From the NCBI GenBank assembly GCA_021779415.1, contig JAJYAS010000263.1:1-5721 (forward strand): DNA of 5,721 nt, given 5' to 3'. The first letter of the stretch is position 1, and every line of letters starts with the position of its first letter. The position numbers were made by a program, and so were the translations under genes. This document shows positions 1-5,444 of this stretch, piece by piece. Source of the DNA: Bacillota bacterium. GTDB taxonomy: Bacteria; Bacillota_B; Desulfitobacteriia; Desulfitobacteriales; Desulfitobacteriaceae. The notes under the pieces are model-generated. The model was not told where the DNA came from. It did not search any database and saw only the letters and a program-made list of their open reading frames with translations.

Positions 1-298
1 TAGGGATGTAATATGCCTGACCGTTTTGAACTAGTTTTCGCTCTCGCCCACTGAGATGCCAACTATTCCAGGTGAAATGTTCCCCCATTGGGTCCCTATC
101 CAAAATTTCTAACGGCTTTAGGAGCACGGCCCCGCGTATATTCACATCTTGGAGTTCATCCATTCGCCGAGCCAAAGCTTCTTCTAATAGGCTTGCCATA
201 CTTGCCGCCCAGGAAAATTCAATCCAGTCTCCACTGCGGACCACTTTTACAGCTTCATCGGCAGAAACACACTTGTTGCGGTACTCATCTACGCACAT
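1..298 (-). CDS. CoA-transferase, butyryl-CoA:acetate / 4-hydroxybutyrate CoA-transferase family (N-terminal part, cut by window edge)
   Basis: The frame starts at the ATG at 298 and stays open to the left edge, giving about 99 residues of a protein whose family is normally about 430-450 residues long. The N-terminus carries the family pattern: a VSADEAVKVVRSGDW stretch at residues 11-25, an ALARRMDEL helix at about 42-50, and GEHFTWNSWHLSGRERK at about 73-89. From memory of the family this resembles butyryl-CoA:acetate CoA-transferases of butyrate-producing Firmicutes more than the acetyl-CoA hydrolases. Such enzymes move CoA between an acyl-CoA and a free acid such as acetate through a glutamyl-CoA intermediate; the catalytic glutamate lies outside the window. 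An AAAGGAAGG ribosome site 5 bases before the ATG supports the start. It follows the beta-subunit gene after 110 bp with no visible terminator, so it probably belongs to the same transcript. Family call is firm, substrate is not. Confidence 0.87.
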   Translation of the reverse strand, partial: MCVDEYRNKCVSADEAVKVVRSGDWIEFSWAASMASLLEEALARRMDELQDVNIRGAVLLKPLEILDRDPMGEHFTWNSWHLSGRERKLVQNGQAYYIP

Positions 299-408
299 AA
301 ATACCTTCCTTTCTATTCTTCCTGTAAACCACCTTCGCCCCGTAAATACATTCTAGATATCCCAAAATCTTGGATACACTTGGATTTGAATCATTTTCCA
401 TTTTTTTA
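299..408. other. 110-bp intergenic gap between the two CoA-transferase genes
   Basis: Apart from the ribosome site next to the downstream gene, I see no -24/-12 element, no convincing -35/-10 pair and no GC-rich hairpin followed by a T run. The only structure is a short imperfect repeat (TATCC...GGATA) near 358-376 that is too weak to act as a terminator. Co-transcription across the gap is the simplest reading. Confidence 0.5.
304..312 (-). promoter_or_regulatory. Ribosome binding site of the left-edge CoA-transferase
   Basis: AAAGGAAGG on the minus strand lies 5 bases before the ATG at 298. It matters because the gene is cut by the window edge and this site fixes its start. Confidence 0.75.
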
Positions 409-1062
409 TCATACTGCGGCCTTTTCTGGTGTAATCAAAATTGCCTCTGTACAGGCTTGCACTTCCTCGAAGGTTAATCCTGGTGCAATCTCTTTGAGAA
501 CCAGACCCTTGGGGGTTACTTCGATAACTCCCATATCTGTGACAATAAGATTGACTTGTTTTGCCGCCGTTAAAGGCAATGTGCACTTTTTCAGAACCTT
601 TGCGCCGCCATTTTTAGCAGTATGCTCCATGGCTACGATCACTCGGCGTGCACCGACTACAAGGTCCATTGCTCCTCCCATTCCAGGTACCATCTTGCCC
701 GGAATCATCCAGCTTGCTAGATTTCCTTCCTCATCCACTTGAAGAGCTCCTAACACTGTAGCATCAACATGACCGCCCCGGATGATGGCAAAAGACATGG
801 CACTATCAAAGCTGCAACCACCCGGTAAGATGGTAGCATATTGCCCCCCGGCATTAACCGTATCAGGATCTTCTTTTCCTGCCTCCGGAATAGGACCAAC
901 ACCCATATAGCCGTTCTCTGACTGTAGAATAATTTTTATCCCATCTGGCAGGGCGTTTGCAACCTTAGTGGGAATTCCAATTCCTAGGTTGACGACATCT
1001 CCGGTTTTAAATTCTTGAGCTACTCGTTTTACTAGCCACTCTATCCTTGCTTCCTTATCCAA
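409..1062 (-). CDS. 3-oxoacid (acetate/acetoacetate-type) CoA-transferase, subunit B
   Basis: This is the beta subunit (217 aa) of a two-subunit family I CoA-transferase of the AtoA/ScoB type, a cytoplasmic enzyme that transfers CoA between an acyl-CoA and a free carboxylate or 3-oxoacid. The family signature is visible: GIGIPTKVAN at residues 27-36 and LQSENG at 46-51, where Glu49 is the residue that forms the glutamyl-CoA thioester. A glycine-rich GKMVPGMGGAMDLV stretch follows near 162-175. Length matches the family (about 215 aa). The start is a TTG, chosen because a full AGGAGGTG ribosome site sits 7 bases upstream. The first codons overlap the end of the alpha-subunit gene by 8 bp, so translation is coupled and the subunits are made in equal amounts. 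The closest named relatives are AtoA-like, but the physiological acid cannot be read from the sequence. Confidence 0.95.
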   Translation of the reverse strand: MDKEARIEWLVKRVAQEFKTGDVVNLGIGIPTKVANALPDGIKIILQSENGYMGVGPIPEAGKEDPDTVNAGGQYATILPGGCSFDSAMSFAIIRGGHVDATVLGALQVDEEGNLASWMIPGKMVPGMGGAMDLVVGARRVIVAMEHTAKNGGAKVLKKCTLPLTAAKQVNLIVTDMGVIEVTPKGLVLKEIAPGLTFEEVQACTEAILITPEKAAV

Positions 1063-1729
1063 GGTTGGTCACCTCCTGTGGCTGTTTCTGAACTAAAAAA
1101 TCCACAAAGATACCGGGGGTCATAACTTCGTCAGGGTCGATTTCCCCGATTTCAACGATATGATCTACTTGAGCGATAACTAAATCAGCAGCCATTGCCA
1201 TTAAAGGATTAAAATTCCGAGCAGCACGACGATATACAAGATTTCCAGCCTTATCCGCTTTATAGGCATTTAATAAGGCTATATTAGCGCGAACTGGGAG
1301 CTCTAGAAGATACTCAGTACCGTTGGCAACAAGCTTCTGCTTCCCTTCCTCCACGATCGTTCCAATCCCAGTTGGAGTTAGAATTCCTCCTAAACCCGCA
1401 CCCGCTGCCCGAATCTGCTCGACTAACGTACCTTGGGGTACCAACTTTACTTCAAGTTCGCCGGCTGACATTTGCCTTCCAGTTTCTTTGTTCGTGCCAA
1501 TGTGGGTGGCAATTAACTTATTAACGCATCGTTGTACGATGAGTTGAGACATCGCATCTCCGAGAATACCCGTATCATTAGCAATGAGGGTCAGTTCTTT
1601 TGTTTCTTTCCGACAAATTCCTTCCAGTAGTTGTCCGGGTGCTCCACATCCAATAAACCCTCCGACCATGATGGTCATCCCATTCTCAATCTTACTGATT
1701 GCTTCATCTAGACTTATTACTTTTGTCAT
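1055..1729 (-). CDS. 3-oxoacid (acetate/acetoacetate-type) CoA-transferase, subunit A
   Basis: This is the alpha subunit (224 aa) of a family I CoA-transferase (AtoD/ScoA type) and pairs with the next gene. The CoA-transferase signature 1 is intact: NGMTIMVGGFIGCGAP at residues 16-31. Further family features are IANDTG at about 49-54, THIGTN near 75-80, and GLGGILTPTGIGT near 112-124. Length is normal for the family (about 220 aa). Its ATG overlaps the stop of the regulator gene as ATGA, and a GAGGGAGG ribosome site lies 13 bases upstream, rather far, so re-initiation after the regulator probably helps. The enzyme would activate the acid substrate or remove CoA from an acetoacetyl-like product. 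No truncation or unusual residue is seen. Confidence 0.95.
   Translation of the reverse strand: MTKVISLDEAISKIENGMTIMVGGFIGCGAPGQLLEGICRKETKELTLIANDTGILGDAMSQLIVQRCVNKLIATHIGTNKETGRQMSAGELEVKLVPQGTLVEQIRAAGAGLGGILTPTGIGTIVEEGKQKLVANGTEYLLELPVRANIALLNAYKADKAGNLVYRRAARNFNPLMAMAADLVIAQVDHIVEIGEIDPDEVMTPGIFVDFLVQKQPQEVTNLG
1070..1077 (-). promoter_or_regulatory. Strong ribosome binding site deciding a TTG start
   Basis: AGGAGGTG on the minus strand lies 7 bases before the TTG at 1062, inside the 3' end of the alpha-subunit gene. It is close to an ideal anti-16S match and makes the TTG the clear start of the beta subunit. Confidence 0.85.
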
Positions 1730-3183
1730 TTGTCAATTTCAACCTCCCTCAGACTGAGCCGCATTTCCGCCGACTCTGCAACTCGCGATATTCCTAATTT
1801 CTTGCATTTGCGTAAAAGGGTTGAGATGTCGATACCGAGGGCCTGTGCGGCTGGACCGAGGTGATTGTTTTGCTGGAGAGCTCCTTCAATTAGTAACCGT
1901 TCTGTAACAGCCACTGCCGCTTTCAGCGGGATTATTTTTCGTTCTTTAGGACGTGCAGGGTCGGTATCCAACAGAATCACAGCCTGATTCGCCCGCCGAA
2001 TCTTCTCTGGCAAATCTGCCTTCTCAATTAGGCCAGTCTGACTAAGGACGACCAATCGTTCCACGACGTTCTCCAGCTCACGTACATTGCCAGGCCATGA
2101 GTATTCGTATAAACTGTCCATAGCTTCCGGGACAAAACTCAAACTGCGATGATATTTTTTACAAAATCTGTCTAAGAAGGATAAGGTCAACCCAAATATA
2201 TCCTCTTTTCGTTCCCGCAGAGGCGGAATAACGACAGGTATCACATTAAGCCTGTAATAAAGATCCTTACGAAACGTCCCCTCTTCCACCATCTTCTCTA
2301 GGTCTCGGTTGGTGGCACAGACGAACCTAATGTCCATCGCCAGCGGCACAGTTCCTCCGACGCGCAGTATTTTATGGTCCTGTAAAACACTCAACAGTTT
2401 GACCTGGAGAAACAGGGGTAACTCACCGATCTCATCCAAGAAGGCTGTACCATGGTTTGCCTGATCCAGCAACCCCGATTTACCCTCCCGTCTTGCCCCT
2501 GTAAATGCCCCTCCCTCATAACCGAACAATTCTGATTCAATTAATGAGGAGGGAATGGCACTGCAGTCCACTTTTATAAACTTCCCTTTATTGCTACGAC
2601 TACTGTGTTCGTGGAGCAAAGAAGCAATTAACCCTTTTCCTACCCCTGACTCACCGTAGATCAGTACGGTTGCGTCAGAATCTCCAATTCTAGGCAGTTC
2701 GGCCAAGATGCTTTGCATTTTTTGGTCGCGTACCGTTATTTTCTGCGAGACATCGGGCACTTCAGGACTATAGTTTCTTATAATCTCTCTGTATTGCTTG
2801 TTGAGTTGCTTAGCACGTTTTAATTCATCCTTTAAGGCGTTAAGTTCGCTTAAGTCACGCACTTCACAAACTACGTTGATCAAGTTGCCCTCTTCGTCAA
2901 AAGACGGATTTCCGGTTACTAACGCCTCGCAACCACTTGGAAATAGAGTCACCTTAGACACACGCTGTCCGCTACGAATAACGTCAAGAGACGCGGATTC
3001 TGATATATAATTATCGTCTATAAGTGTTCTAACGTTCCGCCCCACAACATTTATTGGAATCCCTGTAATACGTTGAAAAGCTTCATTATGAGCAGTGCAG
3101 TACCCTTCCGAATCGGTAATGTAGATACCATCACTAATTGAGCTTATCATCGCCCGAAACGTCATTTCCAGACACTGGCTCAT
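1726..3183 (-). CDS. Sigma-54-dependent transcriptional activator, PAS-AAA+-Fis
   Basis: This is an enhancer-binding protein that drives open-complex formation by sigma-54 RNA polymerase. Numbering from the chosen start (485 aa): PAS sensor about 7-112 (SDGIYITDSEG at its start); a short coiled-coil linker to about 140; AAA+ domain about 150-372 with Walker A GESGVGKG (177-184), the sigma-54 contact loop GAFTGA (225-230), Walker B region GTAFLDEIGE (245-254), arginine-finger region FRKDLYYRLN (304-313) and WPGNVRELEN (363-372); Fis-type helix-turn-helix about 427-465. There is no response-regulator receiver domain, so a small ligand sensed by PAS is likelier than phosphorelay control. The ATG at 3183 is chosen because AGGGGGG lies 9 bases upstream and PAS begins at once; an ATG at 3243 and a TTG at 3252 are in frame but lack a good ribosome site. 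Its place inside the unit and the sigma-54 promoter upstream suggest it controls this operon. Confidence 0.93.
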   Translation of the reverse strand: MSQCLEMTFRAMISSISDGIYITDSEGYCTAHNEAFQRITGIPINVVGRNVRTLIDDNYISESASLDVIRSGQRVSKVTLFPSGCEALVTGNPSFDEEGNLINVVCEVRDLSELNALKDELKRAKQLNKQYREIIRNYSPEVPDVSQKITVRDQKMQSILAELPRIGDSDATVLIYGESGVGKGLIASLLHEHSSRSNKGKFIKVDCSAIPSSLIESELFGYEGGAFTGARREGKSGLLDQANHGTAFLDEIGELPLFLQVKLLSVLQDHKILRVGGTVPLAMDIRFVCATNRDLEKMVEEGTFRKDLYYRLNVIPVVIPPLRERKEDIFGLTLSFLDRFCKKYHRSLSFVPEAMDSLYEYSWPGNVRELENVVERLVVLSQTGLIEKADLPEKIRRANQAVILLDTDPARPKERKIIPLKAAVAVTERLLIEGALQQNNHLGPAAQALGIDISTLLRKCKKLGISRVAESAEMRLSLREVEIDK

Positions 3184-3365
3184 CTCTTTATACCCCCCTA
3201 CTCCATCCAAACCAGCAATACAGAGAGGCAGACTCTGGTACATCCTAATCAATCTGAAGTAGCAAGTCTGCCCGTAAGCTTATTTCCACAGTTTGCTCCA
3301 CTTGTAATTCTAACTTAATGAGTGAACCACCCTTTGCATGGGAAGAAGGGCTAGAGAAGATGCCA
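3184..3365. other. 182-bp gap between the DUF35 gene and the regulator
   Basis: Apart from the regulator's ribosome site, only a weak CCCTT...AAGGG hairpin with no T run is present near 3331-3350. I find no sigma-54 motif and no convincing -35/-10 pair, though a weak sigma-70-type promoter giving basal regulator supply cannot be excluded. The part at 3184-3252 would be coding if an upstream regulator start were used. Confidence 0.5.
3193..3199 (-). promoter_or_regulatory. Ribosome binding site deciding the regulator start
   Basis: AGGGGGG on the minus strand, 9 bases before the ATG at 3183. No comparable site precedes the upstream in-frame starts at 3243 and 3252, so the shorter protein is preferred. 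Confidence 0.6.
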
Positions 3366-3860
3366 TCAAGCGGGGACAAAATAGACGTCAGTGGGTTTGA
3401 ACTGGCTCAATCGTTTAAATTTTGCCTTTATATCCATGCCAATTTTCACATCTTCCGGAGCTACTCCGATCAGACGGGATAAAAACAGTGTGTCAACTCC
3501 TGGCCACTCGACCATAATGAGGGTAAAGGGAGTCTCTGACAGGAATTCTTGCCCTCCGAAATAACACGTTGTATAGGTATGCACTTTCCCTGTTAAGGGT
3601 AGCTCCATCCACTCTGTCTCCGCTCCGCAGGTCATGCAGTGACTCCTCGGGGTCGCAAACGTACCGCCACACTTTGTGCATTTACTTCCTTTGAGCTCTC
3701 CTTTGGCTAAACCTTCAAAAAAGGGCGAGTCTTGGGCATAGCTATGAATATAATCCACTTCATAGTGGTATTTCATGACGATGGGATCTACGTTATAAAG
3801 TACACATCCTTGTTCCACTTCTTCCATCTTAACTGACGTTGGAACGTTCTTTTCACTCAT
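3366..3860 (-). CDS. DUF35 zinc-ribbon/OB-fold protein, thiolase partner
   Basis: This 164-aa protein has the two-part DUF35 architecture. A rubredoxin-like zinc ribbon has four cysteines in two CxxC pairs (Cys61/Cys64 and Cys75/Cys78), followed by an OB-fold from about residue 88 (GKVHTYTT...) to the end, with the usual RLIG...VKIGM segment at about 129-142. An amphipathic helix at 45-55 (SPFFEGLAKGE) precedes the ribbon, as in DUF35 partners. A stretch of about 30 residues at the N-terminus is longer than in many homologues. DUF35 proteins form complexes with thiolase-fold enzymes: archaeal thiolase/HMG-CoA synthase, BbsA with BbsB in toluene degradation, PhlB in PhlACB, and ChsH2-DUF35 with the aldolase Ltp2. 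It starts 3 bp after the thiolase-like gene, and its ribosome site lies within that gene's last codons, so the two are surely co-expressed and probably one complex. Confidence 0.92.
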   Translation of the reverse strand: MSEKNVPTSVKMEEVEQGCVLYNVDPIVMKYHYEVDYIHSYAQDSPFFEGLAKGELKGSKCTKCGGTFATPRSHCMTCGAETEWMELPLTGKVHTYTTCYFGGQEFLSETPFTLIMVEWPGVDTLFLSRLIGVAPEDVKIGMDIKAKFKRLSQFKPTDVYFVPA

Positions 3861-3863
3861 AAT

Positions 3864-5120
3864 TTAGAACCCCCTCTCGAGAATACTACAGGTAATATAC
3901 GTACCCGTCCCTGCATGGCTATGAATCAAACCTCGTTTGGCGTTTTTGATTTGCAACGTATCGTCTCCGCCGAAATGTTCTCCGATGGTCCCCTGCAATT
4001 GCCAAAGAGCAAAGACGGATTGCATCAAGCCCGTTGCTCCCACCGGATGACCACAGGCTAACAGTCCACCTGAAGGATTCACCGGCATTTTTCCGTTGAC
4101 ATTGGCTGCTCCCGATTCTACAAATTTCCCACCGTCTCCATATTTGCACAACCCTAAATCTTCATACGTTTGAATTTCCGAAGAGGTAAAAGCGTCGTGA
4201 AGCTCCACGAAATCAAGCTGCTCGAGCGGGTTCTCGATCCCTGCCATTTTGTAGGCCTCTTTTGCCGCAACTCGGCCTCCCCTGAAGGAATGGACCCCAG
4301 GGTATTTCAAGTCTTTATAATCCTCTGCGCGTTCGTGGTCAAGAAGGATGACTTCACGCGAGGGACGATCCGATAAACGCATGGCATCCGTTCCCGTTCC
4401 CACGCCACTAATCAGGATCGGTTTATCCGTTAACTTAAAGGCCATTTCTTCTGAAGCTAAAATGGCGGTAGCCGCTCCGTCGGACATGACACATATATCT
4501 AACCGTTTCAAGGGATCTGCCACCATTTCGGAGTTGAGGACATCTTCGATCGTAAGTTCCGCGGGGAACTGGGCATAGGGATTATGCAGTGCGTTGCCAT
4601 GATTCTTAACGGAGACCGCCGCAAGTTGCCGCTCCGTGGTACCAAATTCATGCATATGCCGCTTGACCATCATCGCGTAATAGCCCGTATAAAATCCGCC
4701 GACGGGGTAATCAAAGTTAACATCGGACGCTAGGGCGATAAACTCATTTCCCTTCCAGGTATTTACATGGGACATCGTTTCAAAGCCAACCGCAGCACAG
4801 ACGTTCATCCGTCCACTAGCAATTTGCTCCCAAGCTGTTTGAAAGCCCATTCCTCCCGTGGCTCCACCCGACTCGATTCGTTTGGAAGGCTTCGGGGTAA
4901 GTCCCAAATAATCATGAACCATAATTCCTGCCATCAATTGACGGGTAAAGTGATCCGAAAAATAGGCGATGACTGAGCCGTCAATCTGGTCTAGACTCAA
5001 GTTTGGTATATCGGCCATAGCCTGATCAAACGATTCTTTGGCCATATAACGGAAGTCCTTTTTCGGTGTGGATTTGGCGAATTTCGTGATGCCACCGGAC
5101 ACCATATACACTGGTCTCAT
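3864..5120 (-). CDS. SCP-x-type thiolase-fold protein lacking the nucleophilic cysteine
   Basis: This complete 418-aa protein aligns along its length with SCP2/SCP-x thiolases. Conserved landmarks are the GGATGG loop (85-90), CVMSDGAATA (210-219), ELHDAFTSSEIQTYEDLGLC (306-325) and the NPSGGLLACGHPVGATG region (348-364). Normal SCP2-type thiolases have the nucleophile in an N-C-A-T-G motif; here the position is Gly86 (GGA codon at 4863-4865). Their second cysteine in HDCF is Ala310 (HDAF). His308 and His358 remain, and Cys356 sits just before GHP. Ordinary thiolysis through a cysteinyl-acyl intermediate is therefore unlikely. With the DUF35 gene next door, a C-C bond reaction of aldolase or condensation type on an acyl-CoA is an inference, modelled on Ltp2-ChsH2(DUF35). 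AGGAGG 6 bases before the ATG supports the start, and it is the first gene after the sigma-54 promoter. Fold certain, reaction unknown. Confidence 0.9.
   Translation of the reverse strand: MRPVYMVSGGITKFAKSTPKKDFRYMAKESFDQAMADIPNLSLDQIDGSVIAYFSDHFTRQLMAGIMVHDYLGLTPKPSKRIESGGATGGMGFQTAWEQIASGRMNVCAAVGFETMSHVNTWKGNEFIALASDVNFDYPVGGFYTGYYAMMVKRHMHEFGTTERQLAAVSVKNHGNALHNPYAQFPAELTIEDVLNSEMVADPLKRLDICVMSDGAATAILASEEMAFKLTDKPILISGVGTGTDAMRLSDRPSREVILLDHERAEDYKDLKYPGVHSFRGGRVAAKEAYKMAGIENPLEQLDFVELHDAFTSSEIQTYEDLGLCKYGDGGKFVESGAANVNGKMPVNPSGGLLACGHPVGATGLMQSVFALWQLQGTIGEHFGGDDTLQIKNAKRGLIHSHAGTGTYITCSILERGF
3870..3878 (-). promoter_or_regulatory. Ribosome binding site of the DUF35 gene inside the thiolase-like gene
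   Basis: GAGAGGGGG on the minus strand lies 9 bases before the ATG at 3860 and overlaps the last sense codons (Glu-Arg-Gly) of the upstream gene. This arrangement couples the two partners. Confidence 0.7.
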
Positions 5121-5126
5121 AATTCT

Positions 5127-5132
5127 CCTCCT
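5127..5132 (-). promoter_or_regulatory. Ribosome binding site of the thiolase-like gene
   Basis: A perfect AGGAGG on the minus strand, 6 bases before the ATG at 5120. Confidence 0.8.
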
Positions 5133-5256
5133 CTTATCTAGTTAGATTTGTGTGTTCAACCATCATCAAAACAGCTTTAGCAGACTTTTACTCTTAAAGA
5201 AGCTGAGTTTACCTTTGAGATGTCAAAGCTTTCATAAGCTAACCCCTGAATATAAA

Positions 5257-5310
5257 TGTGGCACCCCCTTCCTCTTTCTAATGGTTATATAGAGCAAGAT
5301 TCGTGCCACA
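5257..5310. repeat. 8-bp inverted repeat around the predicted transcription start
   Basis: TGTGGCAC (5257-5264) and GTGCCACA (5303-5310) are exact inverted copies 38 bp apart. The right copy contains the -24 element of the sigma-54 promoter and the left copy lies in the early leader. It may be chance or a protein-binding pair. Confidence 0.4.
5293..5308 (-). promoter_or_regulatory. Sigma-54 (-24/-12) promoter of the thiolase-DUF35-regulator-CoA-transferase operon
   Basis: The minus strand reads TGGCACG-AATC-TTGCT, with the invariant GG (-24) and GC (-12) at the required spacing and every conserved position of the TGGCACG-N4-TTGCW consensus matched. The predicted start of transcription is near 5282, leaving a leader of about 160 nt before the thiolase-like ATG. 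It points into the operon that encodes a GAFTGA-type sigma-54 activator, which supports a working promoter. Confidence 0.88.
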
Positions 5311-5405
5311 ATAGTGAATATTCAGAAATATTGCGCGAGGCCCATTTGTCGGGTCTTTAACGAATTGCTATTGCATTTCAGCCATGGCCCTAGGCAACTT
5401 AGCCC

Positions 5406-5419
5406 AGGCAAATTTGCCT
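5406..5419. promoter_or_regulatory. Candidate enhancer (upstream activator site) palindrome
   Basis: AGGCAAATTTGCCT is a perfect 14-bp palindrome centred about 130 bp upstream of the predicted sigma-54 start, within the usual range for enhancer-binding proteins. An extra half-site of the same motif, TAGGCAA at 5391-5397, lies 14 bp away on the promoter side. Binding by the operon's Fis-domain regulator is inferred from place and symmetry only. Confidence 0.55.
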
Positions 5420-5444
5420 ATCCATTGGCATTTCTGCCGTATTC

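Larger units (their letters stand above)
5121..5444. other. 324-bp control region between the dehydrogenase and the thiolase-like gene
   Basis: This is the longest non-coding stretch. From right to left it holds a short GGCA-GAAA-TGCC hairpin just after the dehydrogenase stop (5427-5438, with no T run, so not a clear terminator), the AGGCAA palindrome and half-site, an A/T-rich tract with paired AATATT motifs (5317-5332), the sigma-54 promoter, and a leader of about 160 nt. In the leader an 8-codon frame starting at ATG 5235 and ending at 5209 is possible but unsupported. I see no tRNA, riboswitch or insertion sequence. Confidence 0.7.

Noticed and set aside
72..356. Plus-strand open frame at the left edge
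   Set aside because: It is antisense to the clear CoA-transferase N-terminus at 298-1, which has a ribosome site and family motifs.
353..586. Minus-strand open frame overlapping the end of the CoA-transferase subunit B gene
   Set aside because: It is out of frame with a well-supported gene and has no recognisable family features.
3253..3365. Sigma-54-like GGGCA...TTGCT upstream of the regulator
   Set aside because: Spacing between the GG and GC elements is 3 bp too short, so it cannot act as a -24/-12 promoter.
4863..4865. Possible selenocysteine or sequencing error at the missing thiolase nucleophile
   Set aside because: The codon is GGA, two changes away from a Cys codon and not TGA; the flanking frame is intact and well conserved.
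5227..5240. AGCTT-TCAT-AAGCT hairpin in the leader as a regulatory RNA element
   Set aside because: A 5-bp stem of mostly A/T pairs is too weak and common to support a call.
5259..5274. A second sigma-54-like box on the plus strand (TGGCACC...) pointing toward the dehydrogenase
   Set aside because: The -24 half is good, but no GC stands at the -12 distance and it would drive antisense transcription.
5427..5438. GGCA-GAAA-TGCC hairpin after the dehydrogenase stop as a terminator
   Set aside because: The stem is only 4 bp and no T run follows, so termination is not supported.
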